DNA of 9,343 nucleotides from DASUZB01 sp035535495 (GCA_035535495.1 DATLQA010000190.1:1-9343), one strand, 5' to 3'; counted from the stretch's first letter, positions 1 through 6,213 are shown. Numbers and translations are program-made. The notes: generated by a model not told the origin, from the letters alone.

Positions 1-1
1 G

Positions 2-271
2 GAGCGGTTCTCAAGCTGGTTCCGCCAGCACGTCAGGGCGGCCGGCCTGCCACGGATCCGGCTGCATGACGTGCGCCACAGCTACGCCACCGCGGCGCTG
101 GCCGCCGGGGTGCCGGCCAAGGTCGTCAGCGAGCGGCTTGGGCACTCGGCCATCGCGATCACGATGGACACCTACTCACACGTCCTGCCCGGCCTGGACG
201 AGCAGGCGGCCGGAACGGTCGCGCGGCTGATCCTCGGCGCCGAGGGACCGGCGGCCGGAGGTCGTCCGTGA
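2..271 (+). CDS. Tyrosine recombinase / phage-type integrase, C-terminal fragment (cut by window edge)
   Basis: The last 89 residues of a tyrosine-family site-specific recombinase are visible and the gene begins left of the window. The catalytic signature is clear in this fragment: an H-x-x-R box in LHDVRHSYAT (H22, R25), the second histidine in ERLGHS (H48), and the tyrosine nucleophile in MDTYSHV (Y58). In this family the tyrosine attacks DNA to form a 3'-phosphotyrosyl intermediate during integration and excision. The C-terminal tail after Y58 is about 31 residues, ordinary for actinobacterial integrases. The gene points at a tRNA-Leu gene whose 3' end lies 76 bp past the stop, which fits an integrase beside its own attachment site, as in pSAM2-like elements where int is next to attP. 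The N-terminal arm-binding and core-binding domains are outside the window, so the subfamily and host element cannot be named. An internal GTG at 71 is not a real start, because conserved HxxR sequence lies upstream of it. Confidence 0.93.
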   Translation, partial: ERFSSWFRQHVRAAGLPRIRLHDVRHSYATAALAAGVPAKVVSERLGHSAIAITMDTYSHVLPGLDEQAAGTVARLILGAEGPAAGGRP

Positions 272-346
272 GCAAGGCGTTAGCAAGTAGCCCGGCAACG
301 CTCGCGACCGTGGTGTGCGGAATCGTAGCTCTGCTGGTCAGCGGGG

Positions 347-395
347 TGCGAGCGGGGGGAGTCGAACCCCCACGTCCTTGCGGACACCGGGACCT
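347..395. other. Putative attachment site (att) in the 3' half of tRNA-Leu
   Basis: Integrative elements of actinobacteria often recombine within the anticodon-to-3'-end part of a tRNA gene and restore it on insertion. Here an integrase gene ends 76 bp from the intact 3' end of tRNA-Leu, so one crossover core probably lies within these bases. The exact core cannot be drawn because the second copy of the repeat would be at the other end of the element, outside the window. No second copy of the T-arm sequence was seen inside the window. This is an inference from position only. Confidence 0.35.
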
Positions 396-429
396 AAACC
401 CGACGCGTCTACCGTTCCGCCACGCTCGC
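347..429 (-). tRNA. tRNA-Leu (anticodon TAG)
   Basis: The minus strand folds as a class II tRNA of 83 nt. The acceptor stem is GCGAGCG (429-423) paired with CGCTCGC (354-348), followed by discriminator A at 347. The D arm contains GGTAGAC. The anticodon stem TCGGG/CCCGG encloses the loop TTTAGGT, so the anticodon is TAG and reads CUA-type leucine codons. A long variable arm (TGTCC-GCAA-GGACG) is typical of leucine tRNAs. The T arm is GGGGG-TTCGACT-CCCCC. No CCA is encoded, since the next bases are CCC, so the end must be added by nucleotidyltransferase. All stems pair, so the gene looks intact and functional. Its 3' end faces the integrase fragment at 2-271, a common arrangement at tRNA-borne attachment sites. 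Confidence 0.96.
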
Positions 430-452
430 GAGCTGGTGTCCCGCTGCTGGGG

Positions 453-458
453 AGGATA
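453..458 (-). promoter_or_regulatory. Possible -10 element of the tRNA-Leu promoter
   Basis: TATCCT on the minus strand lies 23 bp upstream of the first tRNA base. Transcription would start about 17 nt before the mature 5' end, a usual distance for an RNase P-processed leader. No good TTGACA-like -35 was found at 16-18 bp, so the call rests on the hexamer and its position. Confidence 0.25.
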
Positions 459-489
459 CTCGTTTCCGGTTCGAGCGCTCCGCGCCTGG

Positions 490-513
490 AGCGGTCGGCC
501 TATGCCGACCGCT
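490..513 (-). terminator. 10-bp perfect hairpin at the end of the Rad52-like gene
   Basis: Bases 490-499 are the exact reverse complement of 504-513, with a 4-nt loop at 500-503. The loop contains the stop codon (TAG, 502-500) of the Rad52-like gene, so the stem is made from its last codons and the first bases after it. A strong GC-rich stem at a gene end may act as a terminator or an mRNA 3' stabiliser. No T-run follows, which is common in high-GC actinobacteria but makes the terminator call weak. Confidence 0.4.
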
Positions 514-985
514 GGGCGACCTCGCGGAGCCGACCGTCCAGGACGTAGCGCTCGCCGGCCCACAGGTGCAGGCCGAGTCCGGCGCGCATGGCGCACCGCT
601 TGATCGCGTCGGACGCGGCCTGCTTGAGCCGCTGCCCGTCGTGGCGCCAGTTGTGCGGGGCTTCGACGTCGCCGGCTTCCTCGAGCCGGACGGTGCGGCC
701 GTCGATCAGCAGGGTGAGCCGCCAGACCGCCCCGACGATCACGTTGTGCAGCTCGGGCGTGCCCTCCTTGGCGCGGCGGCTGCGGCCCTTGGGGTCGGGC
801 GGAACGCCAGGCACGTCGCCGCGGATGATCTCGACCAGCTCGAAGCTGAACGGCCCGACGATCCCGAGCAGCCACTGCGTCACGTTCTCGTGGGCGACGT
901 AGCGGTTGCCGCCCGGGTCGCGCTCGACCAGCTCGCGGGGGAAGGGTCGGGCCAGCTTGGCCAGATCGGAGGCTTCGGTCGTCAT
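500..985 (-). CDS. Rad52/Rad22-like single-strand annealing protein (phage-type), 161 aa
   Basis: This is probably a recombination mediator that anneals complementary single strands, of the Rad52-like type found in actinophages and mobile elements. What is seen: an N-terminal RYVAHENVTQWLLG segment (about 28-41), a beta-rich middle with RLTLLIDGRTVRLEEAG (89-105), and the hallmark helix KQAASDAIKRCAMRAGLGLHLW split over residues 121-142, where S125-D-A-I-K-R130 and GLGLHLW match the family pattern of a KxAxSDAxKRA helix followed by a G-x-L segment. At 161 aa it holds only the annealing core. I chose ATG at 985 because GAGAGG lies 9 nt upstream and the homology starts just after it. An in-frame ATG at 1102 would add 39 arginine-rich residues with no family resemblance. 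It stands alone, 147 bp from the end of efeB on the same strand. The family call is by motif recognition, so it remains tentative. Confidence 0.65.
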   Translation of the reverse strand: MTTEASDLAKLARPFPRELVERDPGGNRYVAHENVTQWLLGIVGPFSFELVEIIRGDVPGVPPDPKGRSRRAKEGTPELHNVIVGAVWRLTLLIDGRTVRLEEAGDVEAPHNWRHDGQRLKQAASDAIKRCAMRAGLGLHLWAGERYVLDGRLREVAQRSA

Positions 986-1061
986 GGTGCGGTACCTCTC
1001 TGGTGCGGGTCGCGGTGACCGCCACCGGTGCGTCGATCGCTGGCGGCGGCCGCCGCTGGTT

Positions 1062-1120
1062 ACGGCAGTGACCAAAGCATATCCGCAGGTAGTGACAGTC
1101 ACAGCCGCGCGACGGCAGTG
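1062..1120 (-). promoter_or_regulatory. Possible promoter/operator region with repeated motifs upstream of the Rad52-like gene
   Basis: The 147-bp gap between efeB and the Rad52-like gene contains ACGGCAGTG twice as a direct repeat (1062-1070 and 1112-1120, 50 bp apart). Between the copies is the 11-bp palindrome GTGACAGTCAC (1092-1102). On the minus strand the hexamer TATGCT (near 1080) could serve as a -10. Repeats flanking a candidate promoter are what a phage-type repressor operator would look like, but neither the -35 nor a regulator was identified. Confidence 0.3.
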
Positions 1121-1132
1121 CCGCCGGCCGGA

Positions 1133-2422
1133 TCAGCCGAACAGGGTCTGGCCCCACCAGCCGCCGGCGCGGACGCCAGGAGGGCAGGCGAAGACGGCGC
1201 TGCCCACGTGGCGGATGTACTCGTTGAGGACGTCGCCGCGGGCCAGGTTGTTCTGGACCGGGACGAACTGGGTGTGCGGGTCGCGTTGGTAGGCCAGGAA
1301 GAACAGGCCGGCATCCAGCCGGCCGAGTCCGTCCGAGCCGTCCACGAAGTTGTAGCCACGGCGCAGCAGGCGGGCGTCGTTGTTCATGCTCGGGTGGGCG
1401 AGGCGGACGTGCGCCTCCGGCGCGATCACCGGCTGGTTGTCCTCGCCCCGCGCCCCGAAGTCGAACTCGTCGAACTCCTGGCCGCCGGTGAGCGGGGCGC
1501 CGCTGCCCTTGAAGCGGCCGATGATCGCCTGCTGCTCGGCGAGGTTGGTCCGGTCCCAGGTCTCGATCATCATGCGGATGCGGCGGGCGACCAGGTAGCT
1601 GCCGCCGGTCATCCACTCGGGACCGTCCCCGGGCTGGACCCACACGTGCTTGTCGAGCAGGGCGGTGTCCTCGGCCTTGAGGTTGTTGGTGCCGTCCTTG
1701 AAGCCCATCAGGTTGCGCGGCGTGGCCTGGACGCGGCTGGTCGACGAGGTGCGGCCGAAACCGAGCTGGGACCAGCGCACGGTGGCCACCCCGAAGGCGG
1801 TGCGGGCCAGGTTACGGACGGCGTGGACGGCGACCTGCGGGTCGTTGGCGCACGCCTGGATGGCGATGTCCCCGCCGCTGCGGTCCGGGTCGAGTTCGTC
1901 GCCGGGGAAGCGTGGCAGCGGCCGCAACGCCTCGGGGAACCGCTTGGCCAGCCCGAACCGGTCCTTGCCGTCGGGGTCGCGGAACAGGCTGGAACCGAAG
2001 CCGATGGTCACGGTGAGCTGGGATGGCGGCAGCCCGATCGCCTCGCCGGTGTCGTCGGGCGGCGCGTCGACCGGGCCGGCGACCGCGCCCACCGGACCGG
2101 CGTCACGGCCCTCGGTGGTCCGCCTGGCAACGTCGGTCCAGGCCCGGAGCAGGTCCACCAGCTCCTCGCGCCGGTCGGTGGCGAGGTCGAAGCTGACGAA
2201 ATGGAGCCGGTCCTGCACCGGCGTGACGATCCCCGCCTGGTGAGCGCCGTGGAACGGCACCGCCGCGGCGGCCTTGCCGGCCGCGCGGCGTTCGTCGTCG
2301 CGACCGACGGCGATGCCGGTGGCTCCGGCGGTGGCGGCGCCGACACCGGCAAGGCCGAGGAGGCCACGGCGGGACAGCCGCGGCCCCTTGGAGGTCGGGG
2401 TGGTCTGGTCGTCGTCAGTCAT
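1133..2422 (-). CDS. efeB: Deferrochelatase / DyP-type haem peroxidase EfeB, TAT-exported
   Basis: EfeB is the exported haem peroxidase of the EfeUOB iron-uptake system. In studied members it uses peroxide chemistry and is proposed to oxidise ferrous iron or release iron from haem outside the membrane. The 429-aa product starts with a twin-arginine signal, S17-R-R-G-L-L followed by an alanine-rich hydrophobic stretch to about 40. Family motifs follow in order: PFHGAHQAGI (56-65), the DyP GxxDG motif as GFKDG (240-244, with the distal aspartate D243), AHVRLAHP (337-344) holding the likely proximal haem ligand H338, and RRGYNF (354-359) with the distal arginine. The C-terminal stretch FFLAYQRDP and the terminal GGWWGQTLFG are typical of EfeB. 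Length is normal. It is the last gene of the operon and starts 18 bp after efeO stops. GAGGA lies 11 nt before the ATG. Confidence 0.96.
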   Translation of the reverse strand: MTDDDQTTPTSKGPRLSRRGLLGLAGVGAATAGATGIAVGRDDERRAAGKAAAAVPFHGAHQAGIVTPVQDRLHFVSFDLATDRREELVDLLRAWTDVARRTTEGRDAGPVGAVAGPVDAPPDDTGEAIGLPPSQLTVTIGFGSSLFRDPDGKDRFGLAKRFPEALRPLPRFPGDELDPDRSGGDIAIQACANDPQVAVHAVRNLARTAFGVATVRWSQLGFGRTSSTSRVQATPRNLMGFKDGTNNLKAEDTALLDKHVWVQPGDGPEWMTGGSYLVARRIRMMIETWDRTNLAEQQAIIGRFKGSGAPLTGGQEFDEFDFGARGEDNQPVIAPEAHVRLAHPSMNNDARLLRRGYNFVDGSDGLGRLDAGLFFLAYQRDPHTQFVPVQNNLARGDVLNEYIRHVGSAVFACPPGVRAGGWWGQTLFG

Positions 2423-2440
2423 GGTCCGAGCCGTCCTCGA

Positions 2441-3604
2441 TCACCTCTTGGCGACCACCGCCGCGACCCTGCTGACCGGCTCAGCGAGCGCGTTGACCTT
2501 GTCGGACAAGGCCTTGATCTCGGGCTTGCTCAGCTCGGTGTAGAGCTTGAAGCCGTCGCCCTTGGCGTGCTTGGCCAGCTCCGTCTCGACCTCCTCGAAG
2601 CGGCGGTCGATCAGGCTGACCAGCGCTGGGTCGCGCTCCTCGAGCACCGGGCGGAGCGAGGCGATGGCCGCCTTGGAGCCTTCCACGTTGGCCTGGAAGT
2701 CCCACAGGTCGGTGTGCGAGTAGCGGTCCTCTTCGCCGGTGATCTTGCCGGTGGCGACCTCGTCGAGCAGCTCCTTGGAGCCGTTGGCGAGCTGCAGTGG
2801 TGAGAGCTTGGTCTGGTTGACCAGCTCGACGACCTTCTTCACGTCGGCGAGCAGCTTGTCCGCCAGCTTGCCGTCGCCGCTCACGTCGCCTTTCACCCAG
2901 AGGTCCTTCTCGATCCGGTGGAAGCCGGTGAACTCCTTGCCCGGCTCGACGTCGTTCTCGCGCCCGTCGATCTGGGGGTCGAGGTCGCCGAAGATCTCCG
3001 CCACCGGCTCGATCCGCTCCCAGTAACCGCGCGACGGCGCGAACAGCCGCTTGGCCTTCTCGATGTCGCCGGCCTTGACCGCCTCGACGAACTCGGTACA
3101 GCGCTCGATCAGCGCCGCCGACTGGCTGCGGACGTAACGCTGGTAGGAGGTGACCGCCTCGGAGAGCTTGTCGTCGGACGAGAGCGCCTGGTTCGTGCCC
3201 GTGACGGTGAGCCTGTTACGGATGCCCTTGCCGACCTGGCCGGGCTTGCAAGCCGCCTCGTAGTCGCCGGCGGGCAGCTCGACGGTGAGCTCCCTGGTGA
3301 GGCTCGGTCCGATGTTCTCGACCTCGCCCATGACGCGGTCGCCGGGCGCGTACACGTAGAACTCGGTGATCTGCGTGCCGGTGTTGGTCACGGCGAAGGT
3401 GTGGGTGCCGGCGTCCAGCGATCCGCTGGCCACCTCGCAGGTCGATTCCCCTGCCTTCACGGCGATCTTGCCGCTGCCGGTGGAGGAGGACCCACCGGAG
3501 CCGCAGGCCGTCAGGCCGGCCGCCAGCAGGACAGCGAGTCCGGGAGCGAGCAGTCTGCTGGCGCCGATGGGGGTGCGCAGGCGAGCGCCGGAGACCCTGG
3601 TCAT
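2441..3604 (-). CDS. efeO: Iron-uptake lipoprotein EfeO (cupredoxin + M75 imelysin domain)
   Basis: EfeO is the extracytoplasmic iron-binding component that hands iron to the permease EfeU. The 387-aa product begins with a signal peptide ending in a lipobox, L31-T-A-C34, so it is probably a lipoprotein anchored through C34. A cupredoxin-like domain follows at about 45-136, with conserved TCEV (C56), EVENIGPS (94-101) and Y115-E-A-A-C118. The M75 peptidase-like (imelysin) domain covers about 145-387. It carries the H-x-x-E metal motif in FHRIEKDLW (H229, E232), and RYSHTDLWDFQANVEGS (294-310) is typical of the family. The two-domain form matches E. coli-type EfeO. It lies 36 bp after efeU and 18 bp before efeB on the same strand. 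AGGA is 12 nt upstream of the ATG, a long but acceptable spacing. Confidence 0.96.
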   Translation of the reverse strand: MTRVSGARLRTPIGASRLLAPGLAVLLAAGLTACGSGGSSSTGSGKIAVKAGESTCEVASGSLDAGTHTFAVTNTGTQITEFYVYAPGDRVMGEVENIGPSLTRELTVELPAGDYEAACKPGQVGKGIRNRLTVTGTNQALSSDDKLSEAVTSYQRYVRSQSAALIERCTEFVEAVKAGDIEKAKRLFAPSRGYWERIEPVAEIFGDLDPQIDGRENDVEPGKEFTGFHRIEKDLWVKGDVSGDGKLADKLLADVKKVVELVNQTKLSPLQLANGSKELLDEVATGKITGEEDRYSHTDLWDFQANVEGSKAAIASLRPVLEERDPALVSLIDRRFEEVETELAKHAKGDGFKLYTELSKPEIKALSDKVNALAEPVSRVAAVVAKR

Positions 3605-3640
3605 GGCGGCGTGGCGTCCTTTCGCATGCGGCGGGGGGAC

Positions 3641-4480
3641 TCAGGAGGAGGCCGCGACTGGCGCGGGTTGCCGTTGCCGCACCGGCCGCAGGAACAGGAA
3701 CAGGACCGGCACGACGTAGGCGACGTAGACGATCGCCTCCAGCACCGTGGTCTGCGGGCTGAAGTTGAAGACGCCCTTGAGCAAAGTGCCGTACCACGAC
3801 CCAGGCGGGATCTGGGCGCTCACGTCGAAGGCGAGCGTGGTCAACCCGGGCAGCCAGCCGGCCTCTTGCAGGTCGTGCACGCCGTACGCGAGGACCCCGG
3901 CGGCGACCACCGCCAGCCCGGCGCCGGTCCACAGGAAGAAGCGCGACAGGTTGAGCTTGACGGTGCGCCTGTAGAGCAGCCAGCCGAGCAGGATCGCGGT
4001 CGCCACGCCGAGGGTGAAGCCGGTCACGGGTGCGGCGGTCGACCCGGCCGCCTGGACCGCCGACCAGAAGAACAGGGCCGTCTCCAGGCCCTCGCGCCCG
4101 ACCGCGAGGAACGCCATGCCGGCGACGGCGGCGGCGCCCAGCGCGAGCGCGGATTCCAGCTTGCCGGTCAGCTCCGCCCTGATCGTCCGCGCGGTGCGCC
4201 GCATCCAGAAGATCATCCAGGTGACGAAGCCGACCGCGATGATCGAAAGCGCCCCGCCGAAGGCCTCCCGCGCCTCGAACGACCGCAGTAGCGAAGTGGA
4301 CGTGTAGGTGAGCAGGGCCCCGAACGCGACGCTCAATGCGATCGCGGCGGCCACGCCGAGCCAGACTGGTGTCAGCCGGTCACGCCGATCTATCCTCACG
4401 AGGTAGGCGATGAGGATGCTCACCACGAGCACCGCCTCGAGGCCTTCTCGCAGCCCGATCAGGTAGTTTCCGAACACCAT
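3641..4480 (-). CDS. efeU: Iron permease EfeU (Ftr1/OFeT family)
   Basis: EfeU is the inner-membrane iron channel of the system and is homologous to yeast Ftr1p. The 279-aa product has about seven membrane-spanning segments and both diagnostic R-E-x-x-E motifs, R11-E-G-L-E15 in the first helix and R129-E-G-L-E133 in the fourth, which bind Fe(III) during transport in the family. A short hydrophilic C-terminus ends at residue 279. It is the first gene of the operon and lies directly behind the promoter and iron box at 4502-4544. The start is uncertain. GGAGG (4486-4482) is only 1 nt from the ATG at 4480 but 4 nt from a GTG at 4477, one codon later. A GTG start would give MFGNYLIGLREGLE, close to the usual N-terminus of the family. 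Transcription is expected to rise when iron is low. Confidence 0.96.
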   Translation of the reverse strand: MVFGNYLIGLREGLEAVLVVSILIAYLVRIDRRDRLTPVWLGVAAAIALSVAFGALLTYTSTSLLRSFEAREAFGGALSIIAVGFVTWMIFWMRRTARTIRAELTGKLESALALGAAAVAGMAFLAVGREGLETALFFWSAVQAAGSTAAPVTGFTLGVATAILLGWLLYRRTVKLNLSRFFLWTGAGLAVVAAGVLAYGVHDLQEAGWLPGLTTLAFDVSAQIPPGSWYGTLLKGVFNFSPQTTVLEAIVYVAYVVPVLFLFLRPVRQRQPAPVAASS

Positions 4481-4501
4481 GCCTCCACGCCGAACGGCTA
4501 T

Positions 4502-4515
4502 TTAGGCTTGCCTAA
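4502..4515. promoter_or_regulatory. Iron box: perfect 14-bp palindrome, DtxR/IdeR-like operator
   Basis: TTAGGCTTGCCTAA is a perfect inverted repeat (6-bp arms, 2-bp centre). It agrees well with 14 of the 19 positions of the DtxR/IdeR consensus TWAGGTWAGSCTWACCTWA. It lies 22 bp upstream of the annotated efeU start and touches the -10 hexamer of the promoter at 4516-4544, so a bound repressor would cover the transcription start. The remaining five consensus positions do not match, so binding strength is uncertain. The gene content (ferric/ferrous uptake) supports the call independently. Confidence 0.75.
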
Positions 4516-4544
4516 GTCTTATCGGCCCAGCGGCGCTCCGTCAA
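4516..4544 (-). promoter_or_regulatory. Sigma70-like promoter of efeUOB
   Basis: On the minus strand, TTGACG (4544-4539) and TAAGAC (4521-4516) are separated by exactly 17 bp. The first matches the -35 consensus at five of six positions. The second is a weaker -10. Transcription would start within the adjacent iron box, giving a leader of about 30 nt before efeU. Confidence 0.65.
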
Positions 4545-4601
4545 CTCCGGCGCGGTCCGTACCGGCCGGTCCCGGGCGGCCAGGCGTGCGGGTGGGCCGA
4601 A

Positions 4602-4639
4602 GCGGTCTGTAAGGTTGCGCGCGGCCGTTCCCAGACCGC
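4602..4639. repeat. 8-bp inverted repeat in the leader of the GCS2-like gene
   Basis: GCGGTCTG (4602-4609) and CAGACCGC (4632-4639) are perfect complements around a 22-nt loop. The arms are 30 bp apart centre to centre, about three helical turns, so they could bind a dimeric regulator on one face of DNA. If transcribed, they could also form a hairpin ending 19 nt before the GTG start. No regulator is recognised nearby. Confidence 0.45.
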
Positions 4640-4658
4640 CGCGGGGGCGTGGTCCTGC

Positions 4659-6149
4659 GTGGGCATCGACATCGACCGTGACCAGTTCGAGGAAGCCGAG
4701 TTCGTCCGCTTCGCCGAGCGGCTGGAACGCTGCCTGGAGGCGCTCGGGCTGCTCCTGGAGCGGCCCGGCTTCGGCGCCGGCGACACCACCCTCGGCGCCG
4801 AGCTGGAGCTGTTCCTGGTCGACGCGGACGGGCGGCCGCTGCTGAAGAACGACGCCGTGCTCAAGGACGCCGATGACCCGCACGTCACCCTGGAGCTGGA
4901 CCGCTTCAACCTGGAGCTGAACCCGTCGCCGGCGACCTTCGCCGGCCAGCCGTTCTCCGCGCTCGGCTGGGAGATGCACCGCGCGCTCGGCCGGGTGCGG
5001 CGGGCCGCCAGCGCCCACGGCGGCCGGGTGGCGGTGATCGGCATGCTGCCCACCCTCCGCGAGGACGACCTGCACCGCAGCGTGATCACCGACTCGCACC
5101 GCTACCGGGCCCTCAACAACGGCATCCAGCGGCTGCGCCAGGAGCCGTTCCGGGTCGAGATCGCCGCCGACGACGGCCAGGAGATCGCCGTCGAGCGCGA
5201 CGACGTGGCGCTGGAAGGCGCCAACACCTCCTTCCAGGTCCACCTGCGGGTCGCTCCAGACCGGTTCGCGGCGGCCTACAACGCCGCCCAGGTCGCCACC
5301 GCGCCGGTGCTCGCCGCCGCCGGCAACTCGCCCTTCTTCCTGGGCATGGGGCTCTGGGAGGAGACCCGCATCGCCCTGTTCGAGCAGGCGGTCGACGACC
5401 GCGACGAGTCCGGGCGGGGCCGCCGGCCCGCCCGGGTCGCGTTCGGCCACGGCTGGGTGCGCAACGGCGCGTACGAGCTCTTCGAGGAGAGCGTGCGGCT
5501 GCACGAACCGGTGCTGGCGGTGCTCACCGACGAGGACCCGCTCGACTGCCTGGCCGGTGGCGGCCTGCCGGAGCTGGAGGAGCTCCGCCTGCACCAGGGG
5601 ACGGTGTGGCGCTGGAACCGGGCCATCTACGACGCCGGCTACGGCGGCCATCTGCGCATCGAGCTGCGCGCCCTGCCCGCCGGCCCGACCATGCTCGACA
5701 TGCTGGCCAACGCCGCCTTCCACGTCGGCGTCGCGCTGGCGGTCGCCCCCACCGCGGCGGCGTGGACGGCCACGCTGCCGTTCTCCAAGGCCCACGCCAA
5801 CTTCTACCGGGCTGCCCGCCAGGGCTTGGCCGCCGAGCTGGACTGGCCCTTCGGCCAGTCCGGGTCGCCGCGGCGGCTGGGCGCCACCGAGCTGGTCCGC
5901 CACCTGGTCCCGGAGGCGCACCGCGCTCTGGTCCATGCCGGCGTGGCCGGCGGCGAGGTGGAGCGCCTGCTCGGCGTGATCGAGGAGCGCGCGGCCAGCG
6001 GGCAGACCGGCGCGGTCTGGCAGCGGCGCACCGTGGCGGCGCTCGAACCCGAGCTGGGTCGGGACGGCGCCCTCGCCGTGATGCTCGAGCGCTACCTCGA
6101 GCTGAGCCAGAGCGACCAGCCGGTGCACACCTGGCCGGTCGAGCGCTGA
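4659..6149 (+). CDS. GCS2-family carboxylate-amine ligase (glutamate-cysteine ligase-like), 496 aa
   Basis: This protein belongs to the glutamate-cysteine ligase type 2 superfamily, ATP-dependent enzymes that join an amino group to the gamma-carboxylate of glutamate or a similar acid. Motifs seen: TLGAELELFLVD (44-55) with the metal-binding E48 and E50, ELNPSP (86-91), TSFQVHLRV (190-198), NSPFFLG (223-229), and WNRAIYDAGYGGHLRIELR (319-337) with the conserved R333/E335/R337 cluster. This order matches the family. The protein is longer than typical EgtA or YbdK proteins (roughly 370-430 aa), so the substrate is not known and cysteine should not be assumed. The GTG at 4659 is the likely start because the MGIDIDRDQF beginning precedes the first conserved helix, although the ribosome site is weak (GGGGGCG about 11 nt upstream). 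It is divergent from efeU and has no partner gene on its strand. Confidence 0.8.
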   Translation: MGIDIDRDQFEEAEFVRFAERLERCLEALGLLLERPGFGAGDTTLGAELELFLVDADGRPLLKNDAVLKDADDPHVTLELDRFNLELNPSPATFAGQPFSALGWEMHRALGRVRRAASAHGGRVAVIGMLPTLREDDLHRSVITDSHRYRALNNGIQRLRQEPFRVEIAADDGQEIAVERDDVALEGANTSFQVHLRVAPDRFAAAYNAAQVATAPVLAAAGNSPFFLGMGLWEETRIALFEQAVDDRDESGRGRRPARVAFGHGWVRNGAYELFEESVRLHEPVLAVLTDEDPLDCLAGGGLPELEELRLHQGTVWRWNRAIYDAGYGGHLRIELRALPAGPTMLDMLANAAFHVGVALAVAPTAAAWTATLPFSKAHANFYRAARQGLAAELDWPFGQSGSPRRLGATELVRHLVPEAHRALVHAGVAGGEVERLLGVIEERAASGQTGAVWQRRTVAALEPELGRDGALAVMLERYLELSQSDQPVHTWPVER

Positions 6150-6154
6150 GTTCC

Positions 6155-6213
6155 GGCCGGCGGACCGCGAGAATGAGAGCCGGCCGTGAGCCGGAGGCCA
6201 GCCAGACCTGGCC
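6155..6213. terminator. Inverted repeats between convergent genes, possible bidirectional terminator
   Basis: The 69-bp gap between the GCS2-like gene and the MFS gene, which converge here, holds two GC-rich dyads: GGCCGGC/GCCGGCC (6155-6161 and 6179-6185, loop 17) and GGCCAG/CTGGCC (6196-6201 and 6208-6213, loop 6). Neither is followed by a T-run. Position between convergent stops is the main support. Confidence 0.3.

Noticed and set aside
986..1102. N-terminal extension of the Rad52-like gene from an ATG at 1102
   Set aside because: The extra residues do not look like the family. The ATG at 985 has GAGAGG at 9 nt, and the extension would cover the repeat-rich control region.
1028..2803. 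Long open frame of 591 codons on the plus strand, antisense to efeB and efeO
   Set aside because: The minus strand carries clear EfeB and EfeO motifs. The plus translation is low-complexity V/G/A/R/E-rich, as expected of an antisense frame in high-GC DNA.
2918..4291. Open frame of 457 codons on the plus strand, antisense to efeO and efeU
   Set aside because: Same antisense artefact. The product is R/G/E/Q-rich without any recognisable domain, while EfeU on the other strand has both REGLE motifs.
4512..6128. Open frame of 538 codons on the minus strand, antisense to the GCS2-like gene
   Set aside because: The plus strand shows family motifs in order. The minus product is a G/A/V/Q/E-rich mirror with no domain.
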